Assembly: GCF_030209355.1 (NCBI RefSeq)
Contig: NZ_JARVSF010000007.1
Coordinates: 1 to 64,000, forward strand
Direction: 5' to 3'
Length of the DNA stretch: 64,000 nt
Origin: Pseudarthrobacter sp. fls2-241-R2A-127
GTDB lineage: Bacteria > Actinomycetota > Actinomycetes > Actinomycetales > Micrococcaceae
The position numbers were made by a program, and so were the translations under genes. Under the pieces are notes generated by a model, which saw only the letters and a list, made by a program, of their open reading frames with translations, was not told the origin of the DNA and did no database searches. Below are positions 16,966-24,952 of this stretch, piece by piece. Numbering within the stretch: position 1 is the first letter of the stretch; each line of letters begins with the position of its first letter.

Positions 16966-17730
16966 TTACCCCGGCAGGATGATGTTCAGGGCGTGCGGCT
17001 TGCGGACGGTGCCGGGCACCAGTTCCGCGTGCCACTTTTCGCGGGCGGCCTTCAGGAGGTCCGACGGCGTGGCCGGGGCTTTTCCGCGGCGTACCAGCAG
17101 ATGCCGGGCCAGTTCGCCCCGGGTGTGCTTGGCGAAGTGGCTCACCACCTTGCGGACTCCCGCGGTCTCCGTAAAGACGTTCACGGCGACTGTCTGTTCC
17201 GGCGGCGGGGCCCAGGCGGCGGCGTAGGTGCTGGACCGGCAGTCAACCAGCAGATGCCCCTGCGCCGTTGCCCCCAGGGTGTCGCCCAGCTGGGCCTTCC
17301 AAAAGGGAGCCAGCCGGCCGACGTCGGGCAATGCCGTGCCCATCGACAGCCGGTAGGCGGGAACACTGTCGCCAAAGCGCAGTGCCCCCCACAACGCGGA
17401 AATCACCAGGACGGACTCATCGGCCTTGCGGCGCTGCACTGGCGTCAGGGTCCGGTAACCCAGGGCGTCGTACAGGACGCCGGAGTAGATGCTGTGTGCC
17501 GGCGCGGCGGGCTCGGCGTGCAGGCGGGTATTGCGTTCGACGTCGTCCCGCAGCGAAGCTCCGACGCCCAGCAAAGCGAGAGCGTCCTGGTGCGCACTGA
17601 CCGTGCCCAGTGCCTCAAGGACTTTGGCCCGGTACGGGTTGAGGTCCGGGAAGCCCAGGGAGGACCAGTCGACGGCGGGACCGCGCAGCGCGGGCGTCTT
17701 GCCTTCAGACGGGGGAAGCAGAATCAGCAC
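16966..17730 (-). CDS. yaaA: YaaA-family peroxide stress protein
   Basis: A 254-residue DUF328 protein. The conserved N terminus LILLPPSEGKT and the SIYSGVLYDAL, ISALWGALR and VNVFTETAGVRK blocks are all present. In E. coli YaaA limits DNA and protein damage from hydrogen peroxide by lowering free iron, and a DNA-binding HhH-like element has been reported. It is convergent with the coiled-coil gene and divergent from RNase P RNA over 53 bp. No membrane segment. Confidence 0.9.
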   Translation of the reverse strand: MLILLPPSEGKTPALRGPAVDWSSLGFPDLNPYRAKVLEALGTVSAHQDALALLGVGASLRDDVERNTRLHAEPAAPAHSIYSGVLYDALGYRTLTPVQRRKADESVLVISALWGALRFGDSVPAYRLSMGTALPDVGRLAPFWKAQLGDTLGATAQGHLLVDCRSSTYAAAWAPPPEQTVAVNVFTETAGVRKVVSHFAKHTRGELARHLLVRRGKAPATPSDLLKAAREKWHAELVPGTVRKPHALNIILPG

Positions 17731-17783
17731 CGTCCGATCCTACCGGCGACGAAAGCGGTCGGGAGCGCCGGTAGACTGGACCC

Positions 17784-18173
17784 GGATGGGACAGCCAGAC
17801 GGCCGCGCGCCACGCAAGTGGCTCGAGGAACGTCCGGGCTCCGCAGGGCAGGGTGGTGGGTAACGCCCACTCGGGGTAACCCGCAGGCCAGTGCCACAGA
17901 AAACAGACCGCCTGCATGTCCGGCCTTGGCCGGAGAGGGCAGGTAAGGGTGAAACGGTGGTGTAAGAGACCACCAGCTTCCCGGGTGACCGGGAAGGCTA
18001 GGTAAACCCCACCCGGAGCAAGGCTAGACAGGACACGTTCGAGGGCTGCCCGCCCGAGTGTCCGGGTAAGCCGCTGGAGGGTGCCGGCAACGGTACTCGT
18101 AGATGGATGGCCGTCGCTCCCTTTCCGGCAACGGCAGGGGAGAACAGAACCCGGCGTACCGGCTGTCCCATCC
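17784..18173 (+). ncRNA. rnpB: RNase P RNA (class A)
   Basis: About 390 nt. The ends form the P1 helix: GGATGGGACAGCC (17784) pairs with GGCTGTCCCATCC (18161-18173). Recognisable conserved blocks are GAGGAACGTCCGGGCTCC, ACAGAAAACAGACCGCC, AGGGTGAAACGGTG, and ACAGAACCCGGC near the 3' end. A -10-like TAGACT (17771-17776) sits eight bases before the 5' end. The RNA is the catalytic subunit that trims tRNA 5' leaders. It lies in a gap between yaaA and tspO. Confidence 0.97.
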
Positions 18174-18219
18174 TCAAAACCGGGTTTGACCTTGGGCGCT
18201 GTGTTGGGGATGCTTGACC

Positions 18220-18759
18220 GTGCCCGTTATTACTGATCTCCGGCCGGCCGCCGGAACGGCTGGAAACTTATCCGGCCTGCGCTCCCAAATTACCGCCCTC
18301 GCCGGGTTCCTTGGGCTGTCGGCCGCGGCCTGTGTGCTTGCCTCGATCCCCATCATCCTCAATTCCACGGGCTGGTACGCCGGCTCGGTCAAGGCGCCGT
18401 GGATGCCGCCCTCACTGATGTTCCGGATCACCTGGATGGTGCTGTATGTCGTAGTGGCCGCCGCGGCCTGGCTGGTCTGGCGCAAAGGCGGACTGACCGG
18501 TCCGGCCCTGGCCGGCTACGGCGTCCAACTCCTGCTGAACGCCGCGTGGCCGGTGACGTTCTTCGGGATGTACCCCATGGCCGGCGCGGCGGCCCTCTGG
18601 GCGGCGTTCCTGGTCATCTGCTGCCTGGCTGCAACCCTGGCCTTCCTGATCCTCCGGTTCGGTCCGGTCGACGCCACCGCCGGGCTGCTGGTGTTGCCGT
18701 ACTTTTCCTGGGTCGTCTTTTCCGCCAGCCTGAACCTGTACGCCGCCGCCCACAACTGA
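18220..18759 (+). CDS. tspO: TspO/MBR family membrane protein
   Basis: A 179-residue integral membrane protein with five predicted helices. The family signature GWYAGSVKAPWMPP follows the first helix. TspO proteins bind tetrapyrroles and cholesterol-like ligands and act in stress signalling; the ligand here is unknown. GTG at 18220 has GGGGA nine bases upstream; TTG at 18214 is an alternative two codons longer. The first 25 residues are a soluble extension. It lies just before the gap leader region. Confidence 0.88.
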   Translation: MPVITDLRPAAGTAGNLSGLRSQITALAGFLGLSAAACVLASIPIILNSTGWYAGSVKAPWMPPSLMFRITWMVLYVVVAAAAWLVWRKGGLTGPALAGYGVQLLLNAAWPVTFFGMYPMAGAAALWAAFLVICCLAATLAFLILRFGPVDATAGLLVLPYFSWVVFSASLNLYAAAHN

Positions 18760-18771
18760 GCGCGCAGCCCA

Positions 18772-18787
18772 TGTGAGTGATTTCACG
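18772..18787 (+). promoter_or_regulatory. CRP/GlxR-type cAMP receptor site
   Basis: TGTGA-GTGATT-TCACG matches the TGTGA-N6-TCACA consensus at nine of ten positions. It lies about 33 bp before a -10-like TAGAAT (18821-18826), where an activator could act on gap expression. GlxR is the actinobacterial CRP homologue. Confidence 0.5.
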
Positions 18788-18820
18788 CAGCACTGGCGTG
18801 TTCGGGGGGCTGCGCCAAAT

Positions 18821-18884
18821 TAGAATGGATCCCGGACGCAGGAGTTCTACCGCCGAAAAGTTGCGTTCGCAGCCGGCGGTTTTT
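18821..18884 (+). promoter_or_regulatory. Promoter -10 and leader attenuator-like hairpin of the gap gene
   Basis: TAGAAT (18821-18826) resembles a -10 element. Downstream, ACCGCCG (18849-18855) pairs with CGGCGGT (18874-18880) and is followed by Ts, giving an intrinsic-terminator-like hairpin near the start of a leader of about 170 nt. If transcription starts near 18833 this would act as an attenuator. It could alternatively be the delayed terminator of tspO. Confidence 0.4.
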
Positions 18885-18964
18885 CTTTGCACGCGATCCA
18901 GGTGCCTGAGGGTCGACCCCTGCAGGTGCCGGTGCCCCTGGACATCATCAGGTGGCCTACATCT

Positions 18965-18982
18965 GTGTACGAGGACGTACAC
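18965..18982. promoter_or_regulatory. Inverted repeat upstream of the gap gene
   Basis: GTGTACG-AGGA-CGTACAC has perfect 7-bp arms and lies 24 bp before the GTG start. It may be an operator or an mRNA hairpin near the ribosome site (GAGGAAGG). Confidence 0.35.
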
Positions 18983-19006
18983 GGCTGACCCGAGGAAGGT
19001 ATTTCT

Positions 19007-20485
19007 GTGAGCCAGACGTCTGATTCTTGTCTTGATACGTGGATGGGCCGGGAGGCCCTCGCCGAGGCCATGATCCCGGTGATTGGCAGGCTGTACCGCG
19101 ACAACAACGTGGTGACCAGCATCCACGGCCGGAGCCTGATCAACAAGTCCACCATGAACATCCTCAAGGCACACCGCTTCGCGCGCCGGATGAGCAAGGA
19201 CGAACTGCTCCTGGAGGACACGGCGCCGCTGCTGAACACGTTGGCCGGCCTGGACTTGGGCGCTGCCGCGATCGACATCGCCCGCCTGAACCAGAAATTC
19301 AAGGAAGAAGGCAACGGAGCCACCCTTGAAGAGTTCCTTCGCGCCGAACTCGCCGAGATCGTTGGCAAGCGTGGTGCCGACGAGCGCACCAGCACCGACG
19401 TGGTGCTCTACGGCTTCGGCCGTATCGGGCGGCTCCTGGCACGCCTCCTGATCGAAAAGGCCGGTGGTGGCCACGGCCTGCGCCTGCGCGCCATCGTGGT
19501 GCGCCGCGGATCCGACAACGACCTTTCCAAGCGGGCCAGCCTGCTCCGCCGGGACTCCGTCCATGGCTCCTTCGAGGGCACCATCCGCATCGACGAAGAA
19601 GCCAACACCATCACCGCCAACGGCGTGCGCATCCAGGTGATCTACTCGAACGACCCCGCCACCATCGACTACACCGCCTACGGAATCAAGGATGCCCTGG
19701 TGGTGGACAACACGGGCCGCTGGCGCGATGCCGAGGGGCTGTCCCAGCACCTTCAGAGCAAGGGTGTTGCACGCGTGCTGCTGACGGCTCCGGGCAAGGG
19801 TGAGCTGAAGAACATCGTCCACGGCATCAACCACCGGGACATCAACGATTCCGACCGGATCGTGTCCGCCGCCTCGTGCACCACCAACGCCATCACCCCG
19901 GTCCTGAAGGCCATCAACGACAAGTTCGGTGTGATCCACGGGCACGTGGAAACCGTCCACTCCTTCACCAACGACCAGAACCTGATCGACAACTTCCACA
20001 AGGGCGACCGCCGGGGGCGTTCCGCCGCGCTCAACATGGTCATCACCGAAACCGGCGCCGCCAAGGCGGTTGCCAAGGCCCTGCCCGAGCTCCTGGGCAA
20101 GCTGACCGGCAGCTCCATCCGCGTTCCCACCCCGGACGTCTCCCTGGCCATCCTGAACCTCAGCCTGGAGAAGGGCACCACCAAGGATGAGGTGAACAAC
20201 TACCTGCGCGAGATGTCGCTGCACTCGGACCTGCGCAAGCAGATCGACTACATCGACTCGCCCGAGGTTGTCTCCACCGACTTCGTGGGCTCCCGACGTG
20301 CAGGCATTGTTGACGGCCTGGCCACGGTTTCCACGGACAAGAACCTGGTCCTCTACGTCTGGTACGACAACGAATTCGGCTACAGCTGCCAGGTGGTACG
20401 GGTCATGGAAGAAATGGCCGGCGTGAACCCGCCTGCGTTCCCCGCCAAGGAAAGCGCGGCCGCCCTGGCCGCAATCGCCGTCTGA
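19007..20485 (+). CDS. Glyceraldehyde-3-phosphate dehydrogenase, long GapB type
   Basis: A 492-residue GAPDH, about 150 residues longer than glycolytic GAPDH. The extra sequence is an N-terminal domain of about 125 residues, mostly helical. The Rossmann motif GFGRIGR starts near 135 and the catalytic cysteine lies in SAASCTTN. After the second strand the sequence is VVRRGSDND; arginines there instead of the usual aspartate favour NADP. Corynebacterium GapB is of this long form and works in gluconeogenesis, so this is likely the anabolic or NADPH-yielding enzyme. GTG start after GAGGAAGG. Confidence 0.9.
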   Translation: MSQTSDSCLDTWMGREALAEAMIPVIGRLYRDNNVVTSIHGRSLINKSTMNILKAHRFARRMSKDELLLEDTAPLLNTLAGLDLGAAAIDIARLNQKFKEEGNGATLEEFLRAELAEIVGKRGADERTSTDVVLYGFGRIGRLLARLLIEKAGGGHGLRLRAIVVRRGSDNDLSKRASLLRRDSVHGSFEGTIRIDEEANTITANGVRIQVIYSNDPATIDYTAYGIKDALVVDNTGRWRDAEGLSQHLQSKGVARVLLTAPGKGELKNIVHGINHRDINDSDRIVSAASCTTNAITPVLKAINDKFGVIHGHVETVHSFTNDQNLIDNFHKGDRRGRSAALNMVITETGAAKAVAKALPELLGKLTGSSIRVPTPDVSLAILNLSLEKGTTKDEVNNYLREMSLHSDLRKQIDYIDSPEVVSTDFVGSRRAGIVDGLATVSTDKNLVLYVWYDNEFGYSCQVVRVMEEMAGVNPPAFPAKESAAALAAIAV

Positions 20486-20559
20486 CCAAAAGCGACACGT
20501 CCGGCCAATTCCCGGCTGGTTCACTGGAATCAGCCGGGAAACCGGACCAAACTGGTGGC

Positions 20560-20769
20560 ATGGACAAAGAATCGACTCTTCAGCACGAAACCACCCTCGA
20601 ACACGCACTCGACGTGGCGAAGGCCAACCACAAGGAAGCCCTGAGGCTCCTTGAGGGCGCCCGCGCCGCGCACCAGGCAGGAGACGCCAGCGAAGAGCGC
20701 GTCCGGCAGCTCGAGGAACTCCTGGCTACCGCGGAGGAGGATCTCCGAAGGGTCACGCGCGAGCAATAG
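20560..20769 (+). CDS. Small coiled-coil hypothetical protein
   Basis: A 69-residue, highly charged, all-helical protein with a heptad-like pattern (RLLEGARAAHQ..RQLEELLATAEEDLRR). Codon usage fits a real gene, but the ribosome site is weak. No recognised family, signal or membrane segment. It follows the gap gene by 74 bp and could be cotranscribed. Function unknown. Confidence 0.6.
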   Translation: MDKESTLQHETTLEHALDVAKANHKEALRLLEGARAAHQAGDASEERVRQLEELLATAEEDLRRVTREQ

Positions 20770-20800
20770 ATGAGGGCGGCGTGTGATCCATCACTCGTCC

Positions 20801-20813
20801 TCCACAGTGTGGA
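20801..20813. promoter_or_regulatory. TCCACA-G-TGTGGA palindrome before the nuclease gene
   Basis: Perfect 6-bp arms around one base, 73 bp before the nuclease start. TGTGGATAT (20808-20816) is one mismatch from a reverse DnaA box. A related TTGTCCACA sits before ssb (37449). Confidence 0.35.
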
Positions 20814-20885
20814 TATAGGCGGCCGGCTGCGTCCCCTGTCCTAGGCTCTTGGAGTGCCTACCTTTAGCGATCGGGTCTCAGGGCC

Positions 20886-21683
20886 GTGACTGTCAGCTGG
20901 TCCGCCTACCGCCGTGCGCGCCGCCGTTCCCGGCAGGCCTGGGGGCTGCTGGCAGCGGTCGCCGTCTCTGTCATAGCCGGGCTGTTCTGGTTCTTTACTG
21001 CCGGACAGTTCGCCGCGGCTGGCCCGGCGCCCGCCGGACCAGCCGAGGCACCGGTGTTCGATGCCGCCTTTATGAAACCGGTGGCCGAGCCCAACCCCGT
21101 ACCCGCGGGCGCCGCTCTCGCCGCCCTTGACGGCCTGGCCGTGAAAGGCAGGGCACCGAATACCGGCTACAGCCGGGAAGCCTTTGGCCAGGCGTGGCTC
21201 GATGTGGACCGGAACGGTTGCGATACCCGCAACGACATCCTGCGGCGCGATCTTGCCGGAGTGGTATTCACCGAAGGTTCCGCGTGCAAGGTAACGGGCG
21301 GCCATTTCCAGGAACCGTACACCGGACAGGCCATCGAATTCCGTCGCGGCGCCGAGACCAGCAGCGCGGTGCAGATCGACCATGTGGTGCCCTTGGGTGA
21401 CGCCTGGCAAAAGGGTGCGCAGGGACTGGCGCCCAAGGAACGCCAGAGCCTGGCCAATGATCCCCTGAACCTGATCGCCGCCGACGGTCAGTCGAACCAG
21501 AAAAAGAGCGCCGGGGACGCGGCAACGTGGCTGCCGAAAAACACCGCGATCCGCTGCCATTACGTGGCCCGGCAGATCTCCGTCAAGGCTGCTTACGGCC
21601 TGTGGGTGACGGCTGCCGAGAAGGATGCCATGAAACAGGTTTTGGCATCCTGCCCCGGGCAGCAGACGATTGCCGCCCGTTGA
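20886..21683 (+). CDS. Membrane-anchored HNH nuclease (DUF1524, GmrSD C-terminal-like)
   Basis: A 265-residue protein with a basic N terminus and a single hydrophobic segment (20-42) that acts as an uncleaved anchor or signal peptide. The rest lies outside. The nuclease core has D165-H166 (QIDHVVPLG), the NDPLNL helix near 191-196 and N204 (GQSNQKKS), the DUF1524/HNH pattern. Cysteine pairs (C112, C134; two later) suggest disulfides, as expected outside the cell. Such proteins may degrade environmental DNA for nutrients or uptake. GTG start. The nearby TCCACA palindrome may regulate it. Confidence 0.85.
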   Translation: MTVSWSAYRRARRRSRQAWGLLAAVAVSVIAGLFWFFTAGQFAAAGPAPAGPAEAPVFDAAFMKPVAEPNPVPAGAALAALDGLAVKGRAPNTGYSREAFGQAWLDVDRNGCDTRNDILRRDLAGVVFTEGSACKVTGGHFQEPYTGQAIEFRRGAETSSAVQIDHVVPLGDAWQKGAQGLAPKERQSLANDPLNLIAADGQSNQKKSAGDAATWLPKNTAIRCHYVARQISVKAAYGLWVTAAEKDAMKQVLASCPGQQTIAAR

Positions 21684-21701
21684 GCGGTAAGCGGCAGGCG
21701 C

Positions 21702-22274
21702 TTAGTGGCCGAACGGGTCGGGATCGACGCCGGGCATCCAGATCAGCCCTGGAACGCCCCACCCGTTCTTCTTGGCCTGCTTGAGGGCCTTGCGGGAGTA
21801 GCGGTCCATTAGCCGGTTGACATACAGCTTGCCGTCCAGATGGTCGAATTCATGCTGGATGACCCTGGCAAACCAGCCCGTGGCCTCAAATTTCACCGGC
21901 TCGCCAAAACCGTCGAAGCCTTCCACCCGGGCCCACTCGGCCCGCTTGAGCGGGTACTGCTCGCCCGGGAAGGACAGGCAACCCTCTTCCTCCTCGTCCG
22001 GGTCCGGGGTGGCGCCGGAGACCTTGGAGAGGGTCAGGACAGGGTTCACCAGCACACCGCTCGGGGGAGCGCCGTCGTCGTTGGCGTACTTGTAGACAAA
22101 GATCCGCTTGCCGACGCCGACTTGCGGTGCCGCGAGGCCCACACCGTTGGCGGCGTCATTGGTCTCGAACATGTCGGCAATCAGGGTCCGCAGTTCGTCG
22201 TCGAAAACCTCGACTTCCGCTGCCCGGCGGTGCAGGACGGGCTCGCCCCAGATGGTGATCGGCAGAACGGTCAT
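21702..22274 (-). CDS. def: Peptide deformylase
   Basis: A 190-residue metalloenzyme that removes the formyl group from new protein N termini. The three family motifs are present: GVGLAAPQ (44-51), EGCLSFPG with metal ligand C99, and QHEFDHLDG with H141, E142 and H145. The DPDEEEEG insert before motif 2 is an acidic loop. It is the only gene between the tRNA-His terminator and the nuclease gene, convergent with the latter. Confidence 0.96.
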   Translation of the reverse strand: MTVLPITIWGEPVLHRRAAEVEVFDDELRTLIADMFETNDAANGVGLAAPQVGVGKRIFVYKYANDDGAPPSGVLVNPVLTLSKVSGATPDPDEEEEGCLSFPGEQYPLKRAEWARVEGFDGFGEPVKFEATGWFARVIQHEFDHLDGKLYVNRLMDRYSRKALKQAKKNGWGVPGLIWMPGVDPDPFGH

Positions 22275-22338
22275 AGTATTAGTCCTTCGGCTTCGAGGCC
22301 GGCGCCGCCGGCATCACTGCACGTACCTTGGTGGGACA

Positions 22339-22385
22339 CAACAAGGGAGGCCGCACCGGATATTCCGGTGCGGCCTCCCTTGTTG
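22339..22385 (-). terminator. Perfect 22-bp hairpin after tRNA-His
   Basis: A perfect 22-bp inverted repeat (22339-22360 with 22364-22385) with a three-base loop. On the minus strand it follows tRNA-His and leads into TTGTTGTGTCC. It likely terminates the tRNA transcript and isolates def. Confidence 0.75.
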
Positions 22386-22410
22386 ACGGCTGCAAGTGCC
22401 GCCCCGTGAG

Positions 22411-22484
22411 GGTGAGCGACGGGGGTTGAACCCGCGACCTCCTGGACCACAACCAGGCGCTCTGCCAACTGAGCTACGCCCACC
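22411..22484 (-). tRNA. tRNA-His(GTG)
   Basis: A 74-nt tRNA including the extra G-1 (pairing with C73) that is typical of tRNA-His. The acceptor stem is GTGGGCG/CGCTCAC with one G-U pair. The anticodon stem CCTGG/CCAGG encloses TTGTGGT, anticodon GTG. CCA is not encoded. Confidence 0.96.
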
Positions 22485-22612
22485 ATGAGCTTCAAGGGCT
22501 TTCCGTGTTACCGGCTCCCTGGAAACGCAACTCAAATAGCTTACCTGCTCGGAAGGGGTGCTTCGTCCACTTTCGGCGATTTCCGCGAAATTTCATCCAA
22601 ACGTGGCGCAGA

Positions 22613-23242
22613 TTACTCTCCGGCCAGGCCGGCCGCATCGTCGCTGGTGATGCGCCGGGCAATCTTCTGGGCCGTGGTGCTGTCGGGCCCGGGCGCCGGC
22701 ACGAACACCGCTTCGCGGTAGTAACGGAGTTCGTCGATGGAGTCCTTGATGTCACCCAGTGCGCGGTGGCCGCCCTTCTTGGCCGGTGACTGGAAGTACG
22801 CCCGCGCGAACCAGCGGCGGGAGAGTTCCTTGATGGTGCTGACGTCGATCACCCGGTAATGCAGGTGCTCCACGACGGCGGGCATGTCGCGGGAGAGGAA
22901 CACCCGGTCGGTGCCCACGGAGTTGCCGCCAAGCGGAGCCTTCCTCGGATCCGGAACCCAGGCCGAGATGTACTCCATGACGGCGGCCTCGGCCTCCGCC
23001 ATGGTCTTGCCGTGGGGGAGTTCCGCGAGGAGCCCGGACTTGGTGTGCATGTCCCGGACGAAATCGGACATCTGGGCGACAGCGGCATCCTCGGGCTTGA
23101 TGACCACGTCCACACCGTCCCCGAGGATGTTCAGTTCCGAATCGGTGACCAGGGCTGCCACCTCGATGAGGGCGTCGTTCTTGATGTCCAGGCCGGTCAT
23201 TTCGCAGTCGATCCAGACGATTCGTTCGTTAGATATAGGCAC
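22613..23242 (-). CDS. orn: Oligoribonuclease
   Basis: A 209-residue DEDDh 3'-5' exoribonuclease that degrades 2-5 nt RNAs and pGpG. D12/E14 are in VWIDCEMTGLD, and HRALGDIKDSI near 160 supplies the catalytic H and D. The length is slightly above the E. coli enzyme because of a C-terminal tail. It stands alone, divergent from the mannosyltransferase gene. Confidence 0.95.
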   Translation of the reverse strand: MPISNERIVWIDCEMTGLDIKNDALIEVAALVTDSELNILGDGVDVVIKPEDAAVAQMSDFVRDMHTKSGLLAELPHGKTMAEAEAAVMEYISAWVPDPRKAPLGGNSVGTDRVFLSRDMPAVVEHLHYRVIDVSTIKELSRRWFARAYFQSPAKKGGHRALGDIKDSIDELRYYREAVFVPAPGPDSTTAQKIARRITSDDAAGLAGE

Positions 23243-23395
23243 CGGACCAGCCTACCGTTACACTCCCGGACGCCCGGCCGATGCTAGGATTTCGCATACG
23301 CGGCGGGGCGACCCGCCGCCCTCGAGTACGTCCCCGGCCGCCCTCGCGGTCCGCCGGGCCACAGCGGAAACGCAAGAAGATTGGACATTCCTGAG

Positions 23396-24922
23396 ATGAC
23401 GGCGGCCGGTACTGCCCCGGGCGGCGGTGCAGAAGTGGACAATCCCCGCTCGCCCCTGCTTGCCGGGTTCCTCGGATCGATGTTCATGATGATCGGTTCG
23501 GCCGGCGTGGGCTGGCTCGCGCCGGTCTCCGAACTCCGCCGTATGCCGCTGTTCATTTGGATGCGCACCGAAGCGCCGGGCGTGGCACTGTCCATCGTCC
23601 TGGTCGCCGCAGGGGGCATGCTGCTGGTGCGTGCCTGGCTGCGGCTCGGCCAAAAAGTGCGGGTATGGGGCGACCAGGCCCGGCGTGCCACCTTGGCGGC
23701 GGTGGTGGCGTGGGGACTCCCCATGATGTTCAGCGTGCCGTTGTTCAGCCGCGACGTCTATGCCTACATCGGCCAGGGGCGGCTCATGGTGGAAGGGTTC
23801 AACCCCTACGAACACGGCATATCCGCACTGTCCAACTACTTCCAGTTGGGGGCTGACAAGCAGTGGACCGAAGCCCCCGTTCCGTACGGCCAGCTGTTCC
23901 TCTGGATCGAGCAGTTCGTCGTGTGGGTAACCAGCGTCCAGCCGGAAACCTGCATCATGCTTTTCCGGCTTGTTTCCCTGGCCGGCGTGGCGCTCTGCGT
24001 GATCTATGTGCCCCGCCTGGCAGCGTTGCACGGCATCAATCCGCACCGGGCCCTGTGGCTCACCGCTGCCAACCCGCTCTTCCTGACCAACTTCATCGCC
24101 AGCGTGCACAATGACTCGCTCATGATCGGGCTGGCACTTGCCGGGCTCTACTACTCCGCGACCCGCCGCGAGGTCCGGGGAATTGTCCTGGTCACGCTGT
24201 CCATCGCCGTCAAGCCCATCACCATCGTCTTCCTCCCGTTCATCGGCCTCCTCTGGGCGGGGAGGAACGCTGGGTGGCTGCGGAAGTTCGCGTTCTGGGC
24301 CCTCACAGCTGGCCTGAGCCTGGCATTGCTGGCCCTCATGAGCATGGTCAACGGCTTCGGCTTTGGCTGGATCAACGGGCTCTCCGCCCCCGGAAGCATC
24401 TCCATCTGGTATGCCCCGGTGGGCCTGATTGGCATGGTGGTGGGTTCCCTTTCCAACGCCTTCGGGCTGGACGGCTCAGTCCCGGCGGGTTGGGTTTTCG
24501 ACGCCGGCAAGCTGCTGGCCGTGGCCATCCTCGCCTGGCAGATCCTCAAGGGCGACCATGACCGCCTGATGCGCCGGCTCACGCTCGGCCTGGCCGCAGT
24601 GGTCCTGCTGGCGCCCATCATCCAGTCCTGGTACGTGGTATGGCTGATCCCGTTGTTTGCCGTGACCGGCATCCGCAACGACTGGCAAGTCAAGGCCCTG
24701 TACTTCGTGGTGTCGTTCTTCATGATCTACGCCATTTCGGACCAGCTGGACGTGTTCCCCTACTTGCAGACCCAGGACCTGGGCTTCGCCCTCCTGCTGG
24801 CCCGGATCGCCGCGGCCCTGACCGCACTCCTCTTTGGGCTTTACCTGATCTTCTGGGATCCCGGCACCCGCCGGCTCTTCCGCAAGACGCACGAGCCCGT
24901 CGTCGAACGCCCGGTGATCTAG
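23396..24922 (+). CDS. Polyprenyl-phosphomannose alpha-1,6-mannosyltransferase, MptB-like
   Basis: A 508-residue GT-C membrane glycosyltransferase with about 12 predicted helices. The signature SRDVYAYIGQGRLM followed by GFNPYEHG, with D and E at the first extracytoplasmic loop, is typical of MptB/MptA-type enzymes that extend mannan chains of lipomannan from polyprenyl-phosphomannose. ATG at 23396 is chosen by family N terminus; an upstream TTG (23381) is possible and neither has a strong ribosome site. Divergent from orn. The end product here may be a cell-wall lipomannan, as known in Micrococcales. Confidence 0.85.
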   Translation: MTAAGTAPGGGAEVDNPRSPLLAGFLGSMFMMIGSAGVGWLAPVSELRRMPLFIWMRTEAPGVALSIVLVAAGGMLLVRAWLRLGQKVRVWGDQARRATLAAVVAWGLPMMFSVPLFSRDVYAYIGQGRLMVEGFNPYEHGISALSNYFQLGADKQWTEAPVPYGQLFLWIEQFVVWVTSVQPETCIMLFRLVSLAGVALCVIYVPRLAALHGINPHRALWLTAANPLFLTNFIASVHNDSLMIGLALAGLYYSATRREVRGIVLVTLSIAVKPITIVFLPFIGLLWAGRNAGWLRKFAFWALTAGLSLALLALMSMVNGFGFGWINGLSAPGSISIWYAPVGLIGMVVGSLSNAFGLDGSVPAGWVFDAGKLLAVAILAWQILKGDHDRLMRRLTLGLAAVVLLAPIIQSWYVVWLIPLFAVTGIRNDWQVKALYFVVSFFMIYAISDQLDVFPYLQTQDLGFALLLARIAAALTALLFGLYLIFWDPGTRRLFRKTHEPVVERPVI

Positions 24923-24952
24923 CGGTACTCAGCACCGCCTGCGGCGCCGAGG

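Noticed and set aside
18614..20608. Long antisense open frame opposite the GAPDH gene
   Set aside because: Same reason: the sense protein is clear, and the antisense product is low-complexity.
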